In this document: piece after piece, positions 8,501 to 17,886 of the stretch
Layout: every line of letters starts with the position of its first letter
Numbering within the stretch: the first letter of the stretch is position 1
NCBI GenBank assembly: GCA_023382595.1
Contig: JAHDWB010000001.1
Location: 806,001-870,000 of the forward strand
DNA from: Anaerolineales bacterium
GTDB taxonomy: Bacteria > Chloroflexota > Anaerolineae > Anaerolineales > Villigracilaceae
Direction: 5' to 3'
Length of the DNA: 64,000 bases
The notes under the pieces: generated by a model
What the model was told of the DNA's origin: nothing
Databases searched by the model: none
The model's input: only the letters and a program-made list of their open reading frames with translations
Position numbers and translations under genes: made by a program

Positions 8501-8531
8501 GATTATCTCCTTCGTAATAAAACAATTTGAG

Positions 8532-9182
8532 TCAACGATCCTTGTCAATTAATCCATATTTGATCGCCAGGCGCACCAACCCCGCCAGGTTGCGCACGCC
8601 CAGTTTTTCCATGATATTGGCGCGGTGCTTTTCCACGGTCTTCTCACTGATGGACAGGAGTTTCCCGATCCCGCCGCTGGTATGTCCTTCCGCGATCAGT
8701 TGCAGGATCTCCTTTTCGCGCGGCGAAAGCGCATCCAACGGATTGCTGCTCTGGCTGACCTTGGGGCGATATCCGTTCTCCATGATGAGCAAGGAAATGT
8801 CCGCGCTCAGGAAGGTTTCATTACGGGCAACGGCGCGGATCGCCCGCAACAACTCATCGCCCGCCGACGTTTTCAGCACATAGCCTCTGGCTCCGCTTTG
8901 GAGCGCCTGCCGCACCAACCCTGCATCGGAATACATGGAAACGAACAGGATGTTGACCGGCAGCTTCAGAGCGCGGATCTGTTCCGCCGCCTGAATGCCA
9001 TTCAAACGCGGCATCATAATGTCCAAAACCAGCACATCCGGCTTGAGCTGTGCGACAAGGTCAACCGCCTCCTGCCCGTGGGAAGCTTCGCCGATCACAT
9101 TGATATCCGAAGCGCGTTCGAGCAGTGCGCGCAGTCCTGCGCGCACCATGGAATGGTCTTCAGCGATCAACACACGGATCAT
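8532..9182 (-). CDS. NarL/FixJ family response regulator (LuxR-type HTH)
   Basis: A 216-residue two-domain regulator. The receiver has the acidic pair in AEDHS, the phospho-acceptor Asp in VLVLDIMMPRLNG, and a Lys in VLKTS. The C-terminal LuxR-type helix-turn-helix starts at LSPREKEILQLIAEG and contains SISEKTVEKHRANIMEKLGV. The start codon overlaps the stop of the receiver-kinase gene (ATGA). Translational coupling and the HisKA_3 type of that kinase make the two a likely NarX/NarL-style pair. DNA targets are unknown. Confidence 0.93.
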   Translation of the reverse strand: MIRVLIAEDHSMVRAGLRALLERASDINVIGEASHGQEAVDLVAQLKPDVLVLDIMMPRLNGIQAAEQIRALKLPVNILFVSMYSDAGLVRQALQSGARGYVLKTSAGDELLRAIRAVARNETFLSADISLLIMENGYRPKVSQSSNPLDALSPREKEILQLIAEGHTSGGIGKLLSISEKTVEKHRANIMEKLGVRNLAGLVRLAIKYGLIDKDR

Positions 9183-10228
9183 GGGACCTCCAGCGGCAGG
9201 AACGCCGAAATGATCGTTCCTTTTACAGCGGATGAATTGACGCGCAATTCGCCGCCGACCAATGCCATCCGTTCGTGCAGGCTGAAAAGCCCGATCCCAT
9301 CCTTCGCGGAGGCTTCCGCTGTGGAGAAGCCCCTGCCATTGTCTTGGACGGTCAGGATCATGGCGCGTTCCTCCACCGTCAATTCAACCCAGACGCGGCT
9401 CGCCTGTGAATGTTTGACCACGTTGGTCAGCGTCTCCTGAAGGATGCGGTACAAGGTAATGGCATGAACATCAGACAAGGACGGGATCTGTGTATCCGCT
9501 TCGAAGACGATCGGCAAGCCGCTGCGCAGGCTGAATTCGCGGCTGTAGGTCTCCAGCGCAGAACGCAGGTCAAGCGTATCCAGCAGGGTCGGGCGGATAT
9601 CCTGCGCGATCTGGCGCATGCGGTTGATGATCTGGTTGGTGTCGGCGATGAGGAAGTCTATTTCTTTGTTCAGCGCATCGGCTTGCAGGGGCAGTTCCAT
9701 TTGCAGGTTTTGCAGACGCAGGATGTGCGCAACCAATGCCTGTCCCAGGTCATCGTGCAGTTCGCGGGAGAGGCGTTTGCGTTCCTGCTCCTGCGCGCTG
9801 ACCACGCGCTCCGCCATCTGGCGCAGGTTCTCGCGCTGGGTCAGCAGGGTGCGGTAACGGTCGAGCCGCAGGATGGTCTTTACGCGCAAACGCAGCTCCT
9901 GCCGGTCCGCCGGCTTGGTGAGGAAATCGTCGGCTCCGGCTTCAATGCCCCGCAGACGGGAGGCGCGGTCATCCAGGGCGGTGAGAATGATAATAGGGAC
10001 CTCCGCAAGTTTCGGCGCGGCGCGGAGGCGGCGGCAGACCTCGAAGCCGTCCATGCCGGGCATCATCACATCCAGCAGGATCAGGTCCGGCATCATCTCA
10101 TCCGCCCTTTGCAGCGCCGCCGGTCCATTATGCGCGGACATGATCTTATATCCCTGACCATCCAGGATCGATTCGAGCGTTGTAATGCCGAGCGGGTCAT
10201 CATCCACGATCAATATTTTACTTTGCAT
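9179..10228 (-). CDS. Receiver-histidine kinase fusion (REC-HisKA_3-HATPase)
   Basis: About 349 residues. The N-terminal receiver (IVDDDP, LLDVMMPGMDG, FLTKPAD) is joined through a short coiled-coil to a HisKA_3 dimerisation domain, whose phospho-accepting His is in RELHDDLGQ. A HATPase_c domain follows (N-box with QETLTNVVKHS, G-box DNGRGF). There is no sensor or membrane segment, so input must come through the receiver, most simply from the giant hybrid kinase encoded just upstream (20-base gap). I chose ATG 10228 with an AAAGGGA ribosome binding site; ATG 10285 would overlap the upstream gene. Output is probably the NarL-type regulator that follows. Confidence 0.9.
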   Translation of the reverse strand: MQSKILIVDDDPLGITTLESILDGQGYKIMSAHNGPAALQRADEMMPDLILLDVMMPGMDGFEVCRRLRAAPKLAEVPIIILTALDDRASRLRGIEAGADDFLTKPADRQELRLRVKTILRLDRYRTLLTQRENLRQMAERVVSAQEQERKRLSRELHDDLGQALVAHILRLQNLQMELPLQADALNKEIDFLIADTNQIINRMRQIAQDIRPTLLDTLDLRSALETYSREFSLRSGLPIVFEADTQIPSLSDVHAITLYRILQETLTNVVKHSQASRVWVELTVEERAMILTVQDNGRGFSTAEASAKDGIGLFSLHERMALVGGELRVNSSAVKGTIISAFLPLEVP

Positions 10229-10247
10229 CCTGTCCCTTTCGATAATG

Positions 10248-13200
10248 TCATGAAATATACTTCTCGACCAATTGTGAAAGTTCATCCATCTTGATCGGCT
10301 TGCTCATGTAATCGTTCATGCCCGCTTCGAGACAACGTTCGCGGTCGCCGGGCATTGCGAGGGCGGTCAGCGCCACGATCGGGATGTTCCGCAGGCTGTT
10401 ATCTTTGCGGATCTCCCTTGTGGCTTCCACCCCATCCATGATCGGCATCATCACATCCATCAGGATCAAGTCGGGACGTTCGCTCTTTGCCATCAGGATG
10501 CCCTCCCTGCCATTGCGCGCCACCAGTACTTCATAGCCTCGATAACGCAGATATTCGTACAGCAGGGTGATGACGATGTCGGTATCCTCGACCAATAGGA
10601 CCTTTCCCCTGCGCTTCTCACTGGAAACCGGGCTGGGATGTGGAACCTCGCCCGGAGCCAACGCCGACGCAGTCTGCTCCTCCTCGTTCCAGGGCAGGAT
10701 GATGGTGAAGCGGCTGCCGATGCCGGGCTTGCTTTCCACAGTGATGTGCCCGCCGTGCAGGCGGATCATCTGCGCCACCAGCGCCAACCCCAGCCCCGTG
10801 CCCTGATATTCGCGCGCAAGTCCCGAGTCCAACTGGACGAACGGCTTGAACAAATGCTTGAGATCGTCCTCGTCGATCCCGATGCCGGTATCCCAGATCG
10901 TGATCGCCACCTGATTCCGCAGGAGATCGCCCGTCACCTCCAACCCGATATGTTTGCCCTCCTCGGTGAACTTGACCGCATTGGACAGCAAATTGACAAT
11001 GGACTGTTTCAGGCGGCGTTCGTCGCCCATCACAACATGCACGTTCTCCCTGATCTTGAACGAAACGTTGATGTTCTTCTTTTGCGCCAGTTCCTTGATC
11101 ATGCGCAGGCTGGAGTCGCACAACTTCTCCACATGGATCGGGTGGAAATCGAGCTTCATCTGCCCGGCTTCGATCTTGGAAATATCCAGAATGTCGTTGA
11201 TCAGCGCCAGCAGGTGACGCCCGCTCTCGTTGATAATATGGACGTATTTCAACTGTTTCTCGTTCAGGTCGCCGATGATCTGCTCCTCCAGACTTTCCGA
11301 GATGCCGAGGATGGCATTCAGCGGCGTGCGCAGTTCGTGGCTCATATTGGCAAGGAATTCGTCCTTCACGCGCAGGGCATTTTCCATTTCCGTGTTGGCA
11401 AGTTTGAGCGCATCTTCGAACTGTTTGTGCGTGGTGATGTCGCGGGTGGTGCTCAGGAGCAGCCGCCGCCCGCCGACCTCGATGGGATAGGAATGCAGTT
11501 CGAGCGTGTGCAGACCGCCGTCCGGGTGGTTGTATTGCAGTTCCACCGGCGGGATCTTCTCCCCGCCGGCTACTTTGAGCGCATATGCGCGCGCCTTTTT
11601 CATTTCCTCCGGCGGGAAAATGTTCAACTTGGAGATGTTTCTTCCGCGCAGCCCTTCGCGCGGGATGCGATGCTGCCCCTCGAACGAGGTGTTGACATCC
11701 ACCATCGTCCAGTCCACCTCCGACACCAGCACAGGATCAGGCGCGGCGTCGAACAGGAGGCGGGCGTAGGCTTCACTCTCACGCTGGGATTGCTCAATCT
11801 GCTTCCGCTCGGTGATATCCATGCAGATGCCGATCACTTTATCCGGCGTGCCGTCCTCGGTGAACACCGTGACCGCATTAATGGCGGCATGGCGCACCGA
11901 ACCGTCCCTGGAGATCAGCCGAAGCTCGTTATTGAACAGCAATTTTTCCGTGAACGCCAGCCGCGCGTCCATCTGTGACCCTTCGAGATCGTCGGGATGG
12001 ATGAATGTCAGCCAGCCCTCCGCCGTCCCGTCGAAGTCTTCGCGCTGCACGCGGTGGATGGCGTACATGCGGTCATCCCACACAACGATGTTTTCGCGCG
12101 GGTTGTACTCCCACACGCCGATCTGACCGGCATGCGTTGCCAGTTCAAGGCGGCGTCTTGCGGCTTCGGTCTGCAGCGTGCGTTCATGGACGCGCTGCTC
12201 CAGTTCGGCGTTCAACTGGCGCATTTCCTCCTCGATCAACTGCCGTTCCAGCAGTTCGGACTGCAATTCATGGAACAGGTTCGCGTTCTGCATGGCGATC
12301 GCCGCCTGTCCCGCCAGCGTCTCCAGCAGACGCTCGTCATGTTCGCTGAAGGCGTCCCGCTCTTCACTCTCCACCGAAATGGAACCGATCACCTGATCGC
12401 CGATCTTGATCGGCACATATACCCCCGAACGTATCTCGGAGAACATCCTGACATAGCGCTCATCGCTGTTCAGGTCGGCGACCCGCGCGGGTCTTCCGTG
12501 CAATGTGACCCAGCCGCTCAACCCTTTGGACGGATTGAACATGGCTTCGTTGATCCGTTCGATGTGGGCTTCTGCCTCCTCCGCGCTGATGCCGGGCTGG
12601 TGGAAGCCGATCAGTTTCACCCTGCCGGCTCTCGCGTCATACTCGCGGACGGCAATATGATGCCAGTTCATGTTCTGGTCGAGCGTTTCGATGATCTTCT
12701 GCGCGATCTCCCGCGGCGTGAGCAGGCGGTTAATGGCGAGACCGCTCCTGTACAGCGTTTCCAGTTCCGAGAGTTGACGGCTGATCTCCCGCTCCGCCGA
12801 GATGCCGCGCAGGTAGGTCTGCAGTTTTTCCGCCAATGATTCGAGCAGGCGGCGCTCCTCCATCAGGAAGGGACCTTCATCCTCCTGCGGTCGTTCCTCC
12901 AGATACCCCACTTCGATCACACCGCGCTTGCCGTCCGGGTTCTCGAAGAACTGGCTTTGCATCCACGGCGTTTCACGGAAGTTGGGCGTGGCGAACTGCC
13001 ATCCGTTGAGTTTGATGCGCGCGCACGCAGCCTCCGGATACAGCCAGGCTGTGGGCAGGGTGTGGACGACCGCCCGAAGGACCTCGTCCTCCGGACGGGA
13101 ATAATCCATGAAGATGCGGGCAACATCGTGCAAGAACGTCAATTCCTTGACGCGCTCTTTCAGATCACGGACGAGGCGCTGACGTTCCTCCTCCGCCCGT

Positions 13201-16200
13201 TTTCGTTCGCTGATGTCCACGATCGAGACGATGACACGCGAGAGGTCCTTCTCATGCCCCGGCATGGCAGACCAGGTCATCGTGACGTGGATCGGTTCGC
13301 CGTCCAGTGTGCGGTCCATTTCCTCGCGTTCGAAATACGTGTTCCCGTTCGCAATGCTGACTAATTCGCGCTCGAATTGACGGTTATTTTCGTCCGTGCG
13401 CAGCAATTGGGTCAGGTCTGTGATCAAATCCTGCCTGCTCTTTGCCCTGAATAGTTTGACCGAAGCCTTGTTGGCGTTCAAGATCTTCACCAGCGACGCC
13501 ATCTCCCGCACCGCTTCGGGATGTTCGGAGAAATACGCCTCGAAATCGGTCACGCCTTGCGACGATAATTCATCCAGTTTCCGCCGCACCGCCGAGAAAT
13601 CCTCCTCCCACAAGGAAATGGGAGAGTCTTCGAACAGGCTGCGGTACCGCCGCTCGCTTTCCTCGCGCGCGTCGTTCGCCAGCTTTCGCTCGCTGATGAT
13701 CTCGGAAAACAGGATGATGCCCCCAACCTGACCGTCGGCTTCATGCCAGGGACGGACCTCCCATTTGATCCAATCGATGCTGCCATCCATGCGGACCAGG
13801 AAATCTTCATCCGAGGATTCCACCGCTCCCGCCAGGCAGCGGCGGTGGATTGCCTTCCAATTCTCCGGGATCTCGGGGAACACCTCGTAATGAGACCTGC
13901 CGATAAGCTCCTGTTCGCCCAGTTTGTAGTCCTTGCGATAGCGCTCGCTGGCAATGATGTACTTCATGTCGCGGTCCATCATGGCGATGGCGGCGGGGGA
14001 ATGCTGCACGAACAGGCGCAGGATCTCCTCATTGCGGCGGATCTTCTCCTCCGCCTGCCGGCGTTCGGTAATATCCTCGCCGATGGACTGGTATTCCACC
14101 ACGTTCCCCTGCTCATCGAACAGGGCGCGGTCGGTCCAGCGCTGCCAGCATTCCTCGCCAAGCGGGTTGGTGGTTTTATACTCGTAGGTGACGTAAGGTG
14201 TTTCGCGCGTGACGGAAGTGAATTTCCCGCGCGCGATCTCCTTTTCGGGACCCGGGATCAGGTCAAAAAGATTGCTGCCGAGCAGAACATCGTGCGGGAT
14301 GCCGAAATATTCGCTGTAGAACGAATTGATGAAGGTCAGCGTACCGTCCGGTTTGAAGCGGCAGACCATGGCGGGCATGTCCTCCGCGATGCTGCGATAG
14401 CGCTCCTCGCTGTTCAAGACCGCCTTCTCCGCCGCTTTGCGGTCGGTGATATCGAGCGAAATGCCGCCGATCGATTCCACCTGCCCGTCGGCATTCTTGA
14501 TCGGGAACTTGATGGTATGGTAACAACACAAGCCGTGCGGCGTATTGACCCACTCCTCGACCGTCAACATGGAGCCGCCCTGCGCGACGATGCGGTTGTC
14601 GGCGTTGAACTTCTGCGCAGCCTCGGGCGGGAAAAGCTGTGAAATGGGCTGACCGACCGCCAGCTCGCGCCCGAGATGCGTGTCCTGTTCCCATTGACGG
14701 TTGACCAGTTGGACGAAACCGTCCGGCGAGGTGACATAAATGGAGATCGGAGCCAGGTCGAGCAGGGTGGTGATGAAGTTCCTGGTGCGCCTTAATTCCA
14801 ATTCCGCCAGCTTGCGGTCGGTGATATCGTTGACTTGTGAGATGAAATTGAGCGGGTTTCCCTCGCCATCGCGCACCAGCGCCACCGACAGCAGCGCCCA
14901 GACGATGCCCCCGTTCTTGTGGAAATAGCGCTTTTCCATGCTGAAGGATTCAAGCTCGCCCGCCAATAACTGCTGGACGTACTCCAGATCGGCTTGCAGG
15001 TCGTCGGGATGCGTGACTTCCTGGAAGCTCGTGACCAGCAATTCCGCTTCGCTATAGCCGAGAATGGACGACATCATCGGGTTGACCTGCACCCAGCTTC
15101 CGTCCGGGTTCGCCAGCGCCATGCCGACGGCGGAGTGCTGGAAGGCGTTCTTGAAGAGTTGTTCGCTTGTGAATAACGCTTCCTCCGCCCGTTTCCGGTC
15201 GCTGATGTCGGCGATCTGGGAGATGAAATGCACCGGCTTCCCCTCGTCATCGCGCACCGCCGCCACCGACAGGATCGCCCACACGATGCTCCCGTCCTTG
15301 TGCAGGTAGCGCTTCTCCATGGCGTAGGTTTCGCCCTCGCCCGCCAACAAACGCCCGACATTTTCAAGGTCGGCTTGCAGGTCGTCGGGATGTGTGACAT
15401 CCTGGAAGGACCGCGCGCGCAGTTCCGCCTCCGTATAGCCGAGGGTGGAGCACAACATCGGGTTGACCTGCAGCCATTCCCCGTCCAAGCCCACCAGCGC
15501 CATGCCGATGGCGGAATATTGGAAGGCGTTCTTGAAGAGTTTTTCGCTGACCTGCAGCGCCTGTTCCGCCCGTTTGCGGTCGCCGATGTCCTTGATCTGC
15601 GCGATAAAGTGCAGCGGGGTGCCGTGCTCGTCGCGCACGAGCGAGGTGGCGAGCAATGCCCAGATGACGCTGCCATCCTTGTGAAGGTAGCGCTTTTCCA
15701 GCGTAAAGGAATTGACCTTGCCCTCCAATAAGTCCTGTACATGCGCGCGGCTGATCTCCCGGTCATCGGGATGGGTGATCTCCAGGAAGGTCTTTTCGCG
15801 CAGTTCCGGATCGGAATAGCCGAACAGGGCTGTGACCTCACGGTTTGCCTTCAGCCACTTACCATCCAAGCCCAGCAGCGCAACACCGATGGCGGAGTGT
15901 TCAAAGGCGGTCTTGAAGAGTTGTTCGCTCGCGTACAGCGCCCGTTCCGCCTGCCTGCGCTCGCTGACATCCATCACCGTGACGATCACTTTCGAATAAT
16001 CGCGCTCATATCCCGGCGCAACCGACCAGTGCAGTTCGATCTCGATCGGTCTGCCGCTCATGGTCACATCCCGTCCCCCCCAGCCGCCGCTGGTATGCCC
16101 CTCGGCAAGCGCGGCAAACGCCTCCGGAAGATGCGCCAGTTCGTCCTCGCCGGGCGTCTCATCGATGAACTTGATCAGGCGTTCCTTATCGTTCGCATCG

Positions 16201-17576
16201 TACATACGCACCGCCGCCTGGTTGACTTCGCGCAGACGGATCAGGTCTGCGCAGGCGGGCACGGCTTCAGGATGGGAATGAAAATAGGCGCGCAGATCGG
16301 TAATGCCCTGTCCTTTCAAGGCATCGAGATGCTCTTTCAGCGCGGAAAAATCCTGCTCCATGACGGCGACCGGCAGGTCTTCGAACAGCGAGCGGTAACG
16401 CTGTTCGCTGCGGTTCAGGTCATCTTCCATTTCTTTGCGCGCGGTGATGTCGCGATAGTTGATGACGATCGCCTCGACGTGCGGTTGATCGAGCAGATTG
16501 GCGGCGATGGCTTCCACCCAATGCCACTCTCCGTTCGCGCCCATCAGGCGGAAGGTGCCGCGTTGACTGCCGCCCGGCTGGCGGACGACCTGCTCGAACA
16601 GTTCGCGCGTCCAACCCATGTCGTCGGGATGCATCAGTTCGAAGATGTTGCGTCCCACGTATTGATCGGGGGGGAACCCCAGCGTAACCTGCGCGGACGG
16701 GCTTTCCCACAACAAGGTCCCGTCCACCCCCAGCAGGGAGATATTGTCCAATCCGTTCCGGATCAGCGCGCGGAAGCGTTTTTCGCTGTGTTCGAGCGCC
16801 TGCCTTGCGCGCCTTTCCTCGGTCACATCGCGCGCCATGCCGCGCACCACTGCCTGCTGTCCTTCGCCGTGCTTGATGGTATTGTTGAATTCCCAAATGC
16901 GCACCTCCCCCGCCGCCATGCGGACGTGCATCCTGCCGTGCGCATGACCCTGCGTGCGGATGAGCGTTAGATAGTCATCGAAGCGGTCGAGGCTTTCCTC
17001 CGCCAGCGCATCGCGCAGGTTCATCGTCAGCAGGGCTTCGCGCGGATAGCCCGACAATTTTATTGCGGCATCGTTCACCGATAATAAATTCCCGTCCAGG
17101 TCGTGCGTGCAGATCAGGTCCTGGCTGTTTTCCACCAGGTCGCGGTAGCGGGCTTCGCTTTCCATCAGGGCGCGTTCCGCCTGCTTTCGTTCGGTAATAT
17201 CCTGCGCGCTGACCAATGCGCACGCCCTGCCCTTGAATTCGAGCGTGTGGGAGACGATCTCCACATCGATGATGGCGCCGTTTCGGAGCTGGTGCCGCCA
17301 TTCCATCGAGAACTGCCAGGCGGGACGCCGCTCTTTAATTTGCGCCAGCAGCTTCGGAACATCCTCGGCGGGGCGGATATCCTTCAGCGTCAGCCGCAGG
17401 AACTCCTCGCGCGCGTAGCCGTATTTTTGTACAGCCGCGTCGTTCACCTCCAGGAATGCCAGCGTTTCCAGGTCATAGATCCACATCGGCAGGGGATGGT
17501 TCTCGAACAGCAGCCGGAAGGTTGCCTCGTCCAACTGCTGATCTGCGCGGGTCGTCTTATTTTTTTTACCAGCCAT
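10248..17576 (-). CDS. Giant multi-PAS hybrid histidine kinase (13 PAS, GAF, HisKA, HATPase, REC)
   Basis: A 2442-residue soluble sensor with no membrane segment. PAS units start near residues 18, 141, 266, 394, 552, 679, 806, 931, 1057, 1186 and 1309. Then come a GAF-like domain from about 1475, a clear GAF (about 1599-1765) and two more PAS (about 1807 and 1936). The transmitter has His2080 in MSHELRTPLNA, followed by the ATPase domain with DTGIGI and GTGLGLAL. The C-terminal receiver has Asp2374 in LMDVMMPIMDG. PAS units 5-7 are tandem copies exactly 127 residues apart. The fourth and eleventh PAS are a distinct longer type with a DFS...L insert. TAAAGGAAAG precedes the ATG. It heads an operon with a receiver-kinase, a NarL regulator, an HD-GYP enzyme and an amidohydrolase. 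Ligands are unknown. Confidence 0.95.
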   Translation of the reverse strand: MAGKKNKTTRADQQLDEATFRLLFENHPLPMWIYDLETLAFLEVNDAAVQKYGYAREEFLRLTLKDIRPAEDVPKLLAQIKERRPAWQFSMEWRHQLRNGAIIDVEIVSHTLEFKGRACALVSAQDITERKQAERALMESEARYRDLVENSQDLICTHDLDGNLLSVNDAAIKLSGYPREALLTMNLRDALAEESLDRFDDYLTLIRTQGHAHGRMHVRMAAGEVRIWEFNNTIKHGEGQQAVVRGMARDVTEERRARQALEHSEKRFRALIRNGLDNISLLGVDGTLLWESPSAQVTLGFPPDQYVGRNIFELMHPDDMGWTRELFEQVVRQPGGSQRGTFRLMGANGEWHWVEAIAANLLDQPHVEAIVINYRDITARKEMEDDLNRSEQRYRSLFEDLPVAVMEQDFSALKEHLDALKGQGITDLRAYFHSHPEAVPACADLIRLREVNQAAVRMYDANDKERLIKFIDETPGEDELAHLPEAFAALAEGHTSGGWGGRDVTMSGRPIEIELHWSVAPGYERDYSKVIVTVMDVSERRQAERALYASEQLFKTAFEHSAIGVALLGLDGKWLKANREVTALFGYSDPELREKTFLEITHPDDREISRAHVQDLLEGKVNSFTLEKRYLHKDGSVIWALLATSLVRDEHGTPLHFIAQIKDIGDRKRAEQALQVSEKLFKNAFQYSAIGMALVGLDGEWLQVNPMLCSTLGYTEAELRARSFQDVTHPDDLQADLENVGRLLAGEGETYAMEKRYLHKDGSIVWAILSVAAVRDDEGKPVHFISQIADISDRKRAEEALFTSEQLFKNAFQHSAVGMALANPDGSWVQVNPMMSSILGYSEAELLVTSFQEVTHPDDLQADLEYVQQLLAGELESFSMEKRYFHKNGGIVWALLSVALVRDGEGNPLNFISQVNDITDRKLAELELRRTRNFITTLLDLAPISIYVTSPDGFVQLVNRQWEQDTHLGRELAVGQPISQLFPPEAAQKFNADNRIVAQGGSMLTVEEWVNTPHGLCCYHTIKFPIKNADGQVESIGGISLDITDRKAAEKAVLNSEERYRSIAEDMPAMVCRFKPDGTLTFINSFYSEYFGIPHDVLLGSNLFDLIPGPEKEIARGKFTSVTRETPYVTYEYKTTNPLGEECWQRWTDRALFDEQGNVVEYQSIGEDITERRQAEEKIRRNEEILRLFVQHSPAAIAMMDRDMKYIIASERYRKDYKLGEQELIGRSHYEVFPEIPENWKAIHRRCLAGAVESSDEDFLVRMDGSIDWIKWEVRPWHEADGQVGGIILFSEIISERKLANDAREESERRYRSLFEDSPISLWEEDFSAVRRKLDELSSQGVTDFEAYFSEHPEAVREMASLVKILNANKASVKLFRAKSRQDLITDLTQLLRTDENNRQFERELVSIANGNTYFEREEMDRTLDGEPIHVTMTWSAMPGHEKDLSRVIVSIVDISERKRAEEERQRLVRDLKERVKELTFLHDVARIFMDYSRPEDEVLRAVVHTLPTAWLYPEAACARIKLNGWQFATPNFRETPWMQSQFFENPDGKRGVIEVGYLEERPQEDEGPFLMEERRLLESLAEKLQTYLRGISAEREISRQLSELETLYRSGLAINRLLTPREIAQKIIETLDQNMNWHHIAVREYDARAGRVKLIGFHQPGISAEEAEAHIERINEAMFNPSKGLSGWVTLHGRPARVADLNSDERYVRMFSEIRSGVYVPIKIGDQVIGSISVESEERDAFSEHDERLLETLAGQAAIAMQNANLFHELQSELLERQLIEEEMRQLNAELEQRVHERTLQTEAARRRLELATHAGQIGVWEYNPRENIVVWDDRMYAIHRVQREDFDGTAEGWLTFIHPDDLEGSQMDARLAFTEKLLFNNELRLISRDGSVRHAAINAVTVFTEDGTPDKVIGICMDITERKQIEQSQRESEAYARLLFDAAPDPVLVSEVDWTMVDVNTSFEGQHRIPREGLRGRNISKLNIFPPEEMKKARAYALKVAGGEKIPPVELQYNHPDGGLHTLELHSYPIEVGGRRLLLSTTRDITTHKQFEDALKLANTEMENALRVKDEFLANMSHELRTPLNAILGISESLEEQIIGDLNEKQLKYVHIINESGRHLLALINDILDISKIEAGQMKLDFHPIHVEKLCDSSLRMIKELAQKKNINVSFKIRENVHVVMGDERRLKQSIVNLLSNAVKFTEEGKHIGLEVTGDLLRNQVAITIWDTGIGIDEDDLKHLFKPFVQLDSGLAREYQGTGLGLALVAQMIRLHGGHITVESKPGIGSRFTIILPWNEEEQTASALAPGEVPHPSPVSSEKRRGKVLLVEDTDIVITLLYEYLRYRGYEVLVARNGREGILMAKSERPDLILMDVMMPIMDGVEATREIRKDNSLRNIPIVALTALAMPGDRERCLEAGMNDYMSKPIKMDELSQLVEKYIS

Positions 17577-17886
17577 TGCGCTTTCCTTTATTCACACTTA
17601 AAAGGCGGTTTTTGCCTTGTTCTGATGGTATTTTCACATAAAAGCGCCCCCTGCTATATGGGGTGATTCCCTACCTTGCAGGCTGTATTGCAAAATTGTC
17701 ATTAAGAAGTTGTTGTCCCCCCCGCCGTGAAGCCTCCATGTCGTTGCGAGGAGGGCGTTCTTCCCGACGAAGCAATCTCCTCAAACCTGTATTCTGCCTG
17801 ATGGAACAGGAGATTGCTTCACCGCCAGAGAGCAAAAGCGGCGGTTCGCAACGACATATAAAGAAAAATCTACGCGTTCTGCAACA
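17577..17886. repeat. Intergenic region with a long REP-like inverted repeat
   Basis: This 310-base gap separates two minus-strand kinase genes. Its main content is an inverted repeat with arms 17738-17781 and about 17807-17857. The outer ends are ATGTCGTTGCG and CGCAACGACAT, and the inner ends are AGCAATCTCCT and AGGAGATTGCT. A related half-element occurs at 32641-32677, so it belongs to a dispersed family. The remaining sequence next to 17576 should hold the promoter of the giant kinase operon, but I see no convincing -35/-10 pair. Confidence 0.65.

Noticed and set aside
6342-8530. Two plus-strand open frames (377 and 352 codons) opposite the amidohydrolase and HD-GYP genes
   Set aside because: The minus-strand genes have complete family motifs and ribosome binding sites; the plus frames look like their mirror translation.
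10638-11978. Long plus-strand open frame (446 codons) opposite the giant PAS kinase
   Set aside because: It is antisense to conserved HisKA, HATPase and PAS coding sequence, has no recognisable domain, and its length follows from GC-rich third positions on the coding strand.
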